A stretch of 16,617 nt of DNA, from NCBI GenBank assembly GCA_003990745.1, contig RBNI01003120.1, positions 1 through 16,617 of the forward strand. Reading direction: 5' to 3'. The notes below the pieces were generated by a model. It was not told the DNA's origin, searched no databases, and saw only the letters and a list, made by a program, of their open reading frames with translations. The position numbers were made by a program, and so were the translations under genes. Source of the DNA: Jimgerdemannia flammicorona. Lineage: Eukaryota > Mucoromycota > Endogonomycetes > Endogonales > Endogonaceae. How positions within the stretch are numbered: the stretch's first letter is position 1; each line of letters starts with the position of its first letter. Below are positions 9,417 through 16,617 of this stretch, piece after piece.

Positions 9417-9660
9417 TTCAAAGGTCAAGTTGAATATCTTGGACATATTATATCAGCCAAAGGAATTCAAGTAGACCCAAGGAAAATACAAGCCATTGAA
9501 CAGTGGCCTGTACCAGCAAACCTCACTGAACTCAGATCCTTCCTTAGTCTGACTGGATACTACTCTCAATTTGTCAAGAACTTCTCTGGTATTGCAGAAT
9601 CTTTGACAAACCTCCTGTGATAGGAACCCAACTCTGACCTCTATGTCTCCTACATCTGGG
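9402..9660 (+). pseudogene. pol: C-terminal part of gypsy reverse transcriptase
   Basis: [30 protein letters not shown] and [13 protein letters not shown] are the hallmark block that follows the RT active site in Ty3/gypsy elements. Two adjacent stops (TGA, TAG) follow near 9618. The catalytic part of RT is absent, so this fragment cannot polymerise. Confidence 0.95.
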
Positions 9661-9729
9661 ATGCTTTCTGTCAACAAGCTTTTCAAGAACTCAAGAACTG
9701 CCTGACCTATGCACCTGTTCTAAGAAACA

Positions 9730-10125
9730 TAGACCCAAACTTGAAGTTCATGGTCACTACAGATATATCTAACTTTGCCATTAGTGTAGTCATTTCTCAA
9801 GATAATGGTCAAGGACACTGACCTATTGCCTTTGAGTCAAGAAAATTGTCTCCAGCCAAACAAAAGCTGGCTACTCATGAAAAGGAACTCCTGGCGATCA
9901 TGCATGCCCTCAAGACCTGGCAACACTACCTAGAAGGAGTTGAGTTTGATGTGATCACTAATCACAGGTCTCTTCAGTACATCAACACTCAATCAACCCT
10001 TTCTCACCAATAAGCCAAGTGGAGTCAACTACTTCAGACCTTTATCCCAAACATCATCTACAAGCCTGGCAAAACTCTAGTTATACCAGATATACTATCA
10101 AGAAGACCTGATCTTACTGCAATCT
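9730..10125 (+). pseudogene. pol: RNase H domain of gypsy pol
   Basis: KFMVTTDISNFAI (Asp at 9762), PIAFESRKL, HEKELLAIMHALKTW (catalytic-type Glu near 9885) and ITNHRSLQYI at 9954 match the gypsy RNase H layout. The NHRSL position is normally DHRSL; Asn here is a G-to-A change of a conserved Asp. The connecting KPGK ... DILSRRPD motif near 10066-10110 marks the end of RNase H. In-frame stops occur, for example before PIAFESRKL. Confidence 0.95.
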
Positions 10126-10284
10126 TACAAGTCACCATGGCACCTGAATTTCTCAATCAGATCAAGAAGGTGTATGAACAAGACTCTCTGGTTCTACAAA
10201 GGAATATCAAGGAATTCAAGGAAAAGTACACCATTAAGGACAACCTTGTGTACTATCAAGACAAAGTATATATTTCTGCCAATC

Positions 10285-11165
10285 CTAAACTATGATATAA
10301 GAATCTTCATGAACATCATGACTCCCCACTAGCTGGTCATCTTGGAACTGAGAAGACCATCAAGAATATCCAATGAGACTACTACTGGCCAAATATGCTC
10401 AAGGAAATCAAAGAGTATATCCAAAGCTGCAATCTTTGCCAAAGAAATAAGTCAAGCAATCAAGCACCTGCCAGTCTTTTACAACCCTTGTCAATTCTGA
10501 CCAAGAAGTTCAAACAAGTCACAATGGACTTCATTGTACAACTCCCATGAACCAAAACAGGCTATGATGCTATTGTTGTATTTGTAGACTGTCTCACCAA
10601 GATTACAATCACCGAGCCAACCACAACCAATGCCACTGCCTCAGAAATTGCAAGAATCTTCTTCAAGACTGTTTTCTACCATTATGGACTTCCCTGAGTA
10701 ATTATCAGTGACTATGATCTCAAGTTCACAAGTCACTTCTGGCAAGCACTCTTCAAGACCCTTGGAACCCAAATCACGATATCCACTGTCTTCCACCCTC
10801 AAACTGATGGACAGACAGAGCAAATGAACAGAACACTTAAACAAATGCTCAGAAACTATATGTCTTATGAGCAAGATGATTGAGACTACTATCTGACCTA
10901 TGCTGAGTTTGCCTACAATAATGTCAATCAATCATCAACTGGCCTTTTCCCATTTTAGCTACTTCATGGTTAAAACCCTGAAACCTCTGCAAGTCTAGTC
11001 TCATTCCAGCAATCCAGTCACACACAAGTCCCCACAGCCCAGAACCTTATCAACAAAATGGATTCCCTTCTCAAGATCGCCACTACAAATCTGCAAAAGG
11101 CTCAGCAATGTCAAGCTAAGTATATAGATAAGAAGCAGTGAGATGTCATATACAACATTGGTGAT
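10285..11165 (+). pseudogene. pol: Integrase of the gypsy element
   Basis: The N-terminal zinc site shows HDSPLAGHLG and CNLC (10428-10439). The catalytic core has MDF (Asp 10527), SDYDLKFTSHFW (Asp 10710) and TDGQTEQMNRTL (Glu 10818). The spacing between the last two is exactly 35 residues, the DD35E signature. AEFAYNN follows near 10905. TGA codons stand where Arg is usual (IQ*DYYWPNM near 10370, LP*VIISD near 10694). After NIGD near 11163 the frame slips by one base within an ATATAT run and continues in the next frame to the chromodomain. Confidence 0.96.
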
Positions 11166-11169
11166 ATAT

Positions 11170-11595
11170 ATGGTTCTACTTAAAGCCAACAACATCAAGG
11201 CTCAATCTCAAGTCAACTGCTAGTCAGCCAAATTCCAGCCCAAGTATCTTGGACTCTTTGAGATCACCGAGTAAGTCTCTACCTGGTCTTACTGCCTCAA
11301 CTTGTCAACAATCATATGTATACACCCAGTATTCCATATATTACAACTCAAGGCCTGGAACCAGTCACCTCCATATCCTGGCTGAATTCTGACACCATCA
11401 GCACCAGTTATAGTTGAAGATCACATCGAGTATGAAGTTGAGAAAATCTTAGACAAATGAGTCCAATACTGTTGCACAGAATGCTTAGTCAAGTGGATGG
11501 GTTACTCTGAATATGATGCCACCTGGGAACCTGCTGCCAATCTCAAGAACTCCCAAGACCTCATCCAAAAGTTCAAGCAAAAAGGAACTCATTGA
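11170..11595 (+). pseudogene. pol: Integrase C-terminal extension with chromodomain
   Basis: In the shifted frame: MVLLKANNIK, PKYLGLFEI, HPVFHILQLKAW, then a chromodomain at about 11428-11580 with EYEVEKILDK, LVKWMGYS and ATWEPAANLKN. Chromodomains at the end of chromovirus integrases can guide insertion toward marked chromatin. In-frame TGA and TAG or TAA codons interrupt it. The frame ends at TGA 11593-11595 or, if that is a lost Arg codon, nine codons later at TAA. Confidence 0.94.
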
Positions 11596-11895
11596 CTGCC
11601 CATGAGATTCTCCCCTTAAATAGTAGATGATCTACTGTACTGATTAGATACATTACACATCAGGGCTCTCTAAGGGATACAGTATCAGAAACAAGAGATA
11701 TAGAAGAACTCTATAAATCCTGCAACCAATAAGGTTTGAACCAGTTCTCATCCGATCAAGATGATACTTTGGCCCTTACCTTATATAAAGATGACCAATT
11801 CTTACCAATGAGTTAATATATTTAATTTGAAGTTTCTTTTAGTCTTATTATTTGTTATGTATAACTTTAAGAATTCAATGAGGACATTGATTCTT
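11596..11895 (+). other. 3' untranslated part of the gypsy element
   Basis: AT-rich sequence between the last coding domain and the polypurine tract. No ORF or domain was seen. Confidence 0.7.
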
Positions 11896-11908
11896 AAGGA
11901 GGGGGAGA
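11896..11908 (+). promoter_or_regulatory. Polypurine tract
   Basis: AAGGAGGGGGAGA directly abuts the right LTR. This is the plus-strand DNA synthesis primer site of LTR retrotransposons. Confidence 0.93.
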
Positions 11909-12313
11909 TGTAACATTTTAGTGTAGTTTATTTCTTTTCTCTATCTTTCTTGAATATTCTATAATCTTCCAGTACTTTCTGCATACTTAGAAATCCCCTT
12001 CTTAGCACTGAGCATTAACTAGTACTTATTTAGTTAGTCACTGAATGTTCTGGAAACTTGCAGAACTTTATTTGTCATCATTTGTTATCTTTACTAAGAA
12101 CTTTTCTCTTGATATTTTTCTTTGATTTCTCAGATTCTTCTGGATCCTTCTTTCAGATCTTATATAAATATCCCCTTTGTTCTCATGAATAAAGTCTCAG
12201 AATATTTTCTTCCAGAAATCCTTTGAGAATACTTGAATCCTTAAGTATCTCTTTGAGCTATTTAGAACTACCAGAACTAGTCGCTTCCTCATTTAGAAAC
12301 TAGAACTGTTACA
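11909..12313 (+). repeat. Right LTR (405 bp)
   Basis: Starts TGTAAC and ends GTTACA. It retains 22 bp (near 12052-12073) that are missing from the left LTR. TATATAAA lies at 12161-12168 and AATAAA at 12188-12193. At four sites this LTR has TG where the other has CA, or the reverse, the expected result of independent loss of a CpG. Confidence 0.97.
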
Positions 12314-12318
12314 GTGAG
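12314..12318 (+). repeat. Target-site duplication GTGAG, right copy
   Basis: Exact match to 7473-7477. Confidence 0.96.
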
Positions 12319-12555
12319 AATGATTCTGGTATAGGTGACTGTTTTTTGAGTGATATCAAAATGAGAGAGGAGATGGCCATTACAGATAGGAGAAAGGGTG
12401 ATAACAGTAGACCAGTAGAGTGCTAAGCTGGAGGTAGTCATTGGGGCTGAGATAGGTGCTGCTTTGGTAGGGCCTTTTAATTGATATAGGGTGGTTAGGT
12501 GGTAGGTATCACTCTTGGCTACTTTTGGCAATTTATGAAATTGGGCCCCAGTCAT
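12314..12555 (-). pseudogene. N-terminal part of unrecognised minus-strand ORF split by the gypsy insertion
   Basis: Opens at ATG 12555-12553 (MTGAQFHKLPKVAK) and reads without stops to the gypsy insertion point. It then continues at 7472. It sits inside the 1.2 kb insertion, on the strand opposite to the poly(A) tail. No known domain was recognised. The same frame extends upstream with stops that could be decayed Gln codons. Confidence 0.4.
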
Positions 12556-12617
12556 TGGGGGTGGCTGGAGGGCCTAAGGCAACCTATATTAGGTGTCTTG
12601 GCTGTACTTAACTGGAA

Positions 12618-12869
12618 TTAGGAGCTGACATAGTAATATGATTGAGGCCTGCAGGCTTGAGTAGTGAGGTATTGGGGGTCTCCTTCTATCTCATATATAA
12701 GTTCTCTACTTATCTCACTTGGGAGAACTAAACCCTGCCCACTATTCTGTGTCTTGAGGAGGATCTTTCTTTATCTGTCATTTCTACTTGGGGTGGCAGG
12801 GGCTATTATATTCAGCCCAGACATAGCTTTATATATATGTTGGGGTTTTGGGTATATGTTTTTAGTCAT
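12618..12869 (-). pseudogene. Possible minus-strand coding remnant, unrecognised
   Basis: From ATG 12869-12867 an 84-codon frame runs to TAA 12618-12620 with one internal TAA at 12771-12773. The stretch VLPSEISRELIYEIEGD looks protein-like. It lies just upstream of the 12555 ORF in another frame, so a frameshift could separate two parts of one gene. The plus-strand ORF over the same place (12664-12894) is hydrophobic and less convincing. Confidence 0.25.
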
Positions 12870-13060
12870 TAGTATATGGTTGAGTTCCCCCTAGTAGTAG
12901 GAAGAGTATAGTGTGCAGAATGAGGTGTAAACTACTATAAGCCCTACTATATCTGATATAGTTGAGCTGCTAGACAATAGCTAGCCTAGGTTTAATAAGA
13001 GAGCAGTACTTGGTGGATAGTGGGAGAGGGTTTTAGCCTATATAGTCTAGATTCTCTTCC

Positions 13061-13105
13061 AATAAAAATCCATGGAACTCTGAGTCTATAAAACAAAAAA
13101 AAAAA
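13061..13105 (+). terminator. AATAAA signal and A-rich tail ending the 1.2 kb insertion
   Basis: AATAAA near 13061 is followed about 30 bases later by an A-rich run (AAAAC then eleven A) at 13091-13105, immediately before the target duplication. This arrangement is expected for a retroposed polyadenylated RNA. Confidence 0.55.
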
Positions 13106-13120
13106 TATAATAATAGTAAG
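13106..13120 (+). repeat. Target-site duplication, right copy, of the poly(A)-ended insertion
   Basis: TATAATAATAGTAAG, an imperfect match to 7056-7070 with three G-to-A differences. Confidence 0.68.
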
Positions 13121-13540
13121 AAATCTCTATAGAAATAAGCTTCATTGTTATATTAATGAGGTTTGTGAGAATTGTATCAAATACTAAGTAATAGAAAAGA
13201 GAGGGTATAAAAAACAAGAAGAGAGAGTTTGGATAGAAATTGGGTATACTATAATATTAACAAAGGGTAGATTCTCTGGAGTTTTTTCAAAATTCTCTAC
13301 ATTTATCTTCTTTTTTAAGATTTTCTTTACTAATTTATTCTTGTTAAATTTTCAGAAATATATAAGATTCTGTACCCTTATTAGAACTTTAGAAGTACTA
13401 TTAAAGAATAAGCTATATATAAATATGATATATATAATCTGTATAGTAATGGCAGCTATTATCTAGGAATCTTTGAGCAAATTGTTGAAACAAATAGTAG
13501 ACTAGCTTAGTAGTACTCTTAGTATGACTATATATATATT
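13121..13540 (+). repeat. 2 kb tandem repeat, copy 1, right part
   Basis: Aligns with 15128-15560: CTCTATAG at the start, GAATTGTATCAAATACTA (13169 and 15177), GAGAGTTTGGAT (13224 and 15230), AAGATTCTGTACC (13366 and 15389) and ACTATATATATATTCTT at the end (13527 and 15539). It completes copy 1 after the nested insertions and directly abuts copy 2. Confidence 0.88.
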
Positions 13541-13644
13541 CTTAGTAGTGCTCTAAATGGATGTAATTTATCCAGATGAGATTTAATTCAGATTTGTCAT
13601 ATAATAGATTTGAATCAACTTAGATTAGTCTTATGATCTGATCT

Positions 13645-13766
13645 GGATTAATTCAGATTGATCTATTCAGATTAATCTATCTAGATTACTCTATCTGGAT
13701 TAATTCATCCAGATTGATCTAAATTGATCTATCTGGATTGATCCATTCAGATTGATCTGTCCAGAC
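13645..13766 (+). repeat. 14-bp minisatellite, about 8-9 units
   Basis: Consensus TGATCTATCYRGAT. Unit starts fall at 13659, 13673, 13687, 13701, then a 10-bp short unit at 13715, then 13725, 13739 and 13753. Copy 1 of the larger repeat has only about two such motifs near 5970-6005. Confidence 0.85.
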
Positions 13767-13794
13767 TGATCATACAAAATCTTTGGTGATATCA

Positions 13795-13978
13795 CTCTTT
13801 TTTTTATTTTTTCTGCTATACTTTAGTAATATTACTCTTTCTTTTGTTCATTTTTCACTTCTTTTTCTTTTTTCCTACTATACTTTAGTAATATCACTCT
13901 TTTTTTTGTTTTTTTTCTTCTTTTGTTCTTTCTTTGTTCTTTTTCTTTATTCTTTTTCTTTATTCTTTTTCTTTTCTG
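13795..13978 (+). repeat. T/C-rich tract with internal duplication
   Basis: Almost pure T and C. CTATACTTTAGTAATAT-CACTC occurs twice (about 13817 and 13879) with a third ATATCACTC at 13789. The 3' part holds a 12-13 bp TTCTTTTTCTTTA repeat. It corresponds to the 53-T tract of copy 1. The ORF read through it codes for low-complexity Phe/Leu and is not a gene. Confidence 0.85.
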
Positions 13979-14347
13979 CCACATCATAAGTAAATAAAAC
14001 AGTAGTTCTTAATCATATATTGGTCAGTCTACTCATTTTTTACCCTATAATGATTGTCAAAAGAGGGAGTATTTGAGATAGAAATATACTCTTTGCTGAC
14101 AATATTAGATTCTTTCTCATATAGGCAGTATACAAGCTGCTCTTTGAGAGCTAAAGGAGTGACAGCAGTGGCAACAGCAGTAGTAGTGGTGATGGTAATA
14201 GCAATAGTGATGACAGAGATGAGGGAGAATTCTGGCAACAACTCACAGCAGTCCTTCAGATCTCAGAATTCACAGACCTTATAGCTATATATACAGTAGC
14301 CTTTTTGGAGCAGCTAATAGTAGATGTAGGTTACTCTTTTCTATTGC

Positions 14348-14479
14348 TACTTGTTTAAATTTTCCCAGCACAACTCAATTTACCTCATGCTCTTTTTAGG
14401 GTCTATAGCTCACTACTTGTTTAAATTCTCTCAGTATAACTCAATTTACCTCATACTTTTCTTAGAGTCTACAGTTCTA
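14348..14479 (+). repeat. 66-bp tandem duplication
   Basis: Two units starting TACTTGTTTAAAT at 14348 and 14414. Copy 1 has a single version near 6430-6500. Confidence 0.8.
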
Positions 14480-14766
14480 TGGTAAGATCTGTCAACTTTA
14501 TTCACAATATCTGATCAAGATGAAGAAAGGCTGAAGGATGTTGCAGAGCATACCTTTGGTGGCTAAGCTATTGAGTCAATACATTGCATAGTAGAGGTCT
14601 CAAAAGGAACAGAAGCAAGTCTTTGTGAGCAATCTTGTACAACTCATTGATATGTAACTTATTGGCATACAACTTACTCACATATACTCTTTTCTGAAAT
14701 ACCCATTTCTGTATTTTATTTAACTTCATTTTTATATAGTCTCTCCTAAAAACTCCTATATAATAT

Positions 14767-14856
14767 CTATATGCAACCCATCTATATACAATCCATCCAC
14801 ATATAACTCATCTACATATAACCTATCTATACACAACCTGTCTATATATAACTCAG
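14767..14856 (+). repeat. 15-bp minisatellite, six units
   Basis: Units start at 14767, 14782, 14797, 14812, 14827 and 14842, for example CTATATACAATCCAT and CTACATATAACCTAT. Copy 1 has roughly two units near 6770-6800, so the array expanded or contracted after the duplication. Confidence 0.9.
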
Positions 14857-14924
14857 CCCCTCAAATCAAGGCTCAGTTCTATTGAAAGAGAGAATTCAAA
14901 GTTATCTAAGTTTGACCATATCTG

Positions 14925-15194
14925 ATATCTGATCAAATAGAGAAGTTTAAGAGGAAGATGTTTAGCATAAGTAGTATTAATATTACTAGCAAGGCTTGGG
15001 AGTCTATATTTAAATCAGAGCCAATCATTCTTGACCAAGAGGTCTATTGGCCAGCAGGGGTATTTAATGATGAAGAGAACTATATCATTATTAAAAATCA
15101 TAGAGAGGTAGTTATAATGGTAGTAATAAACCTCTATAGTGATGAGCTTTACTGCTATATCAATAAGATTTATAAGAATTGTATCAAATACTAG
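14925..15194 (+). pseudogene. Possible coding remnant in copy 2, unrecognised
   Basis: An open stretch ending at TAG 15192-15194, with an ATG at 14958 (MFSISSINITSKAWES) and open sequence upstream to about 14925. It includes VYWPAGVFNDEENYIII. The same frame is recognisable in copy 1 (6885-7070) with a Trp codon turned into TAG and a Gln codon into TAA. That is suggestive, but DNA-level homology alone could produce it. No domain was recognised. Confidence 0.3.
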
Positions 15195-15565
15195 ATGGTA
15201 GGAAAGAGGGGAGAAAAAAAGTAAGAAGGGAGAGTTTGGATGAGAATCAGATATACTGCAATACCAGCAAAGAGTGAGTTCCTGAAGATCAGAAATCTCC
15301 TGTACTTACTTTTTTTTTTTTTTTTCTGAGATATTCTCTTACTAATATACTCTTTTTTGTTATACCTTCAGAGATACACAAGATTCTGTACCTCTATCAG
15401 AACTTTAAAAGTATCATCAAAGAGCAAACTACATATGAGCATGACACAGCCTGTACAGTAATAGTAGCTATAATCTGAGGTTCTTTAAGCAGATTGGTAG
15501 AGTATATAGTAGGCCAGCTTGGTGGTGATCTTAGTACAACTATATATATATTCTTGGTGCAATTT

Positions 15566-16071
15566 AGTATACTATATGAGGTGAGGAGCTCTGCTTTTTT
15601 AGTATAGCCTGGGGTTTCTGCCCCCTACATGTAAAAAGAACTGATCAGATACTATTCATTTTTGACAGATTTCTAAGCCAGAGCTCTTAGGGCTTAATAA
15701 AGGGCAGGCATCCTCTAGTACTGTCTGGCAGTATAAAGTCCTGGGCCAAGGATTCACCTAACCATATGCTTGGATCACATCAGGATATATTGGGTACAAT
15801 ATTTCTCTACCCATACATACAGACAATAATGTCACTCTGGTAATATTTTATATTCTGAAAAGGAAGAATCCAACTTGAGAGAACAGTGGTAGAGTTTAGT
15901 ACAATCTCACCTATAGTTTTGGAGTCCTATTTGCAGCCAACACAGTTATCTTATTCCAACTACATAACTACTACAGTACCATTACCTTTGAGGAGAGCTC
16001 AGACACAACAGTCATTATACTTACAATAGATGACAGACTCATCAAGACCTGGGACTAGCAGGTGGAGCAGT
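15566..16071 (+). other. Region without recognised genes
   Basis: Mixed-composition sequence. A plus-strand frame from about 15603 gives some protein-like stretches, including an open run of about 52 codons at 15900-16055. Its stops (15642, 15663, 15759, 15876, 15897, 16056) are about as frequent as chance would give, so I do not call a gene. Confidence 0.4.
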
Positions 16072-16177
16072 TTTTGTGAGGGTTAGGCAATCTTTTGTAA
16101 GGGTTAGACAATTTTTTGTGAGGGTTTAGTAGTCATTTTGTAAGGGTTGGACAGTCTTTTGTGAGGGGTTGGGCTGG
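16072..16177 (+). repeat. 21-bp minisatellite, five units
   Basis: Units of the form TTTTGTRAGGGTTRGRCARTC start at 16072, 16093, 16114 (22 bp), 16136 and 16157. Confidence 0.9.
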
Positions 16178-16340
16178 CAGCCAGGTATCTCTTTCTGTAG
16201 CACTAGTTTAGCCATTATGCCAGGCTCTACTAGTCCCTTAGTCCTGCTCTATAGTACTACTGGTATGGTGCTATAATATAGGGCCAGAGTGCTCATGAGA
16301 TCTGAACTGATGACTGGGCCTGAATCTGTGGTGGACTTTG
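16178..16340. other. Spacer between minisatellites
   Basis: No gene, repeat or signal was recognised. Confidence 0.5.
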
Positions 16341-16440
16341 ACTGTCTGAAGTACCCTCTGACTGCCAAAAGTATCCTCCAACTGCTGGAAGTACCCTCTG
16401 ACTACCAGAAGTACTCTCTGACTACCAGAAGTACTCTCTT
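16341..16440 (+). repeat. 20-bp minisatellite, five units
   Basis: Five consecutive 20-bp units starting at 16341, 16361, 16381, 16401 and 16421, of the form ACTRCYRGAAGTACYCTCTG. The last two units are identical apart from the final base. Confidence 0.92.
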
Positions 16441-16465
16441 ATCTGAACTCAGACTCTTTGGTAGC

Positions 16466-16617
16466 TTGGGATTACTCCTTTACTACTGGTAGAGAGCTGC
16501 AAATTTTGTATTCTCTCTCCACCAACCCCACCAACCTCTGGCCCAGATACAGACTGCTTGAGAATACTCTATGCTGCTGGTGGAGGGCTACAAATTTTGT
16601 GTACTCTCTCTGCTAAC
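16466..16617 (+). repeat. Direct repeat with 91-bp offset, running off the right edge
   Basis: CTACTGGTAGAGAGCTGCAA at about 16482 and GCTGCTGGTGGAGGGCTACA at about 16573 are each followed by AAATTTTGT (16501 and 16592) and then a CTCTCTC-rich stretch. The second unit reaches the window edge, so more units may follow. Confidence 0.75.

Larger units (their letters stand above)
7478..12313 (+). mobile_element. Ty3/gypsy chromovirus with dUTPase domain, internally deleted (4836 bp)
   Basis: Complete ends: two LTRs beginning TGTAA and ending GTTACA, matching 5-bp target duplications, a primer binding site just inside the left LTR and a polypurine tract just before the right LTR. The body is one reading frame from 7929 to about 11165, then shifts by one base into the chromodomain. 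Domain order is gag with zinc knuckle, dUTPase, RT C-terminal part, RNase H, integrase, chromodomain. The integrase after RNase H and the C-terminal chromodomain identify the chromovirus branch of Ty3/gypsy. Protease and the RT core are absent and many stops occur, so the copy is non-autonomous. Confidence 0.97.
7071..13105. mobile_element. About 1.2 kb insertion with poly(A) end, itself interrupted by a gypsy element
   Basis: Sequence present in copy 1 of the 2 kb repeat and absent from copy 2. After removal of the gypsy element and one GTGAG it is about 1.19 kb (7071-7477 plus 12319-13105). The right end has AATAAA near 13061 and a short A-rich tail at 13091-13105, then the target duplication. 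That looks like a retroposed sequence in plus orientation (LINE 3' end, SINE-like or processed transcript). However, the best open frame lies on the minus strand. No terminal inverted repeats were seen, and the identity is unknown. Confidence 0.65.
13541..15565 (+). repeat. 2 kb tandem repeat, copy 2 (uninterrupted)
   Basis: A head-to-tail copy of the same unit as copy 1. It is less AT-rich and carries extra internal expansions: a 14-bp minisatellite, a long T/C tract, a 66-bp duplication and a 15-bp minisatellite. Short open stretches occur (for example 14925-15194), but no known domain was seen. Whether the unit is a satellite, a duplicated transposon fragment or something else is open. Confidence 0.85.

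Noticed and set aside
8052..11198. Short ORFs within the gypsy body on the minus strand (8286-8501, 9453-9686, 10641-10931, 11001-11198)
   Set aside because: They are antisense shadows of gag, RT, integrase and its C-terminal extension.
12664..12894. 76-codon plus-strand hydrophobic ORF in the 1.2 kb insertion
   Set aside because: Its composition follows T-rich DNA, no motif is present, and the opposite strand has a more protein-like frame.
13783..13989. 68-codon ORF rich in Phe, Leu and Ser
   Set aside because: It is a translation of the T/C tract and is low complexity only.
15603..16130. Plus-strand frame that looks like a decayed gene
   Set aside because: About nine stops in 175 codons is roughly the random expectation and no domain is recognised, so it is noted only as a region.
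16072..16177. Interstitial telomere repeat, because units contain AGGGTTAG
   Set aside because: The period is 21 bp with unrelated sequence between the TTAGGG-like cores, and there is no tandem TTAGGG.
16072..16440. CRISPR array
   Set aside because: The units are contiguous tandem repeats without spacers, in a eukaryotic, transposon-rich setting.
16289..16492. 67-codon ORF covering the 20-bp minisatellite
   Set aside because: A 20-bp period is not a multiple of three, so the array does not encode a repeated peptide, and no domain is visible.

Overview
The window looks like a repeat-rich, largely non-genic stretch of a filamentous fungal genome. I see no intact host gene, no rRNA or tRNA gene and no CRISPR array. 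Almost everything recognisable is a decayed transposable element. The fungal assignment is an inference. It rests on a chromodomain-bearing Ty3/gypsy element, a LINE and heavy C-to-T type decay, and no species can be named.

Layout: (1) From the left edge to about 5.7 kb lies a minus-strand LINE (non-LTR retrotransposon). ORF1 is glycine-rich. ORF2 has an AP-endonuclease domain, a reverse transcriptase with an FADD box and a C-terminal zinc-finger-like motif. Its 3' end lies outside the window. Both reading frames carry many in-frame stops but no frameshift that I could find. (2) From about 5.85 to 15.57 kb lies a tandem pair of a roughly 2 kb AT-rich repeat of unknown identity. Copy 2 (13541-15565) is uninterrupted. 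Copy 1 is split into 5850-7070 and 13121-13540 by an insertion of about 1.2 kb that ends in AATAAA plus poly(A) and is flanked by an imperfect 15-bp target duplication. (3) That insertion is itself split by a complete-ended Ty3/gypsy chromovirus at 7478-12313. This element has 383/405-bp LTRs (TGTAAC...GTTACA), a 5-bp GTGAG target duplication, a primer binding site and a polypurine tract. Its body encodes gag with a zinc knuckle, a dUTPase domain, the last part of RT, RNase H, integrase and a chromodomain. The protease and the RT catalytic core are missing. (4) From 15.57 kb to the right edge is low-information DNA with three short tandem repeats (21 bp, 20 bp and about 91 bp).

The insertion order is readable: the tandem repeat is oldest, then the poly(A) insertion, then the gypsy element. 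The LINE probably also landed in this repeat array. Decay throughout is by transitions. Arg CGA codons have become TGA, Gln codons have become TAA or TAG, and the two gypsy LTRs show paired CA/TG differences that point to lost CpG sites. This fits cytosine methylation and deamination and/or a RIP-like process. The most interesting content is the dUTPase domain fused in frame between gag and pol of the chromovirus, and the nested, datable insertion structure.
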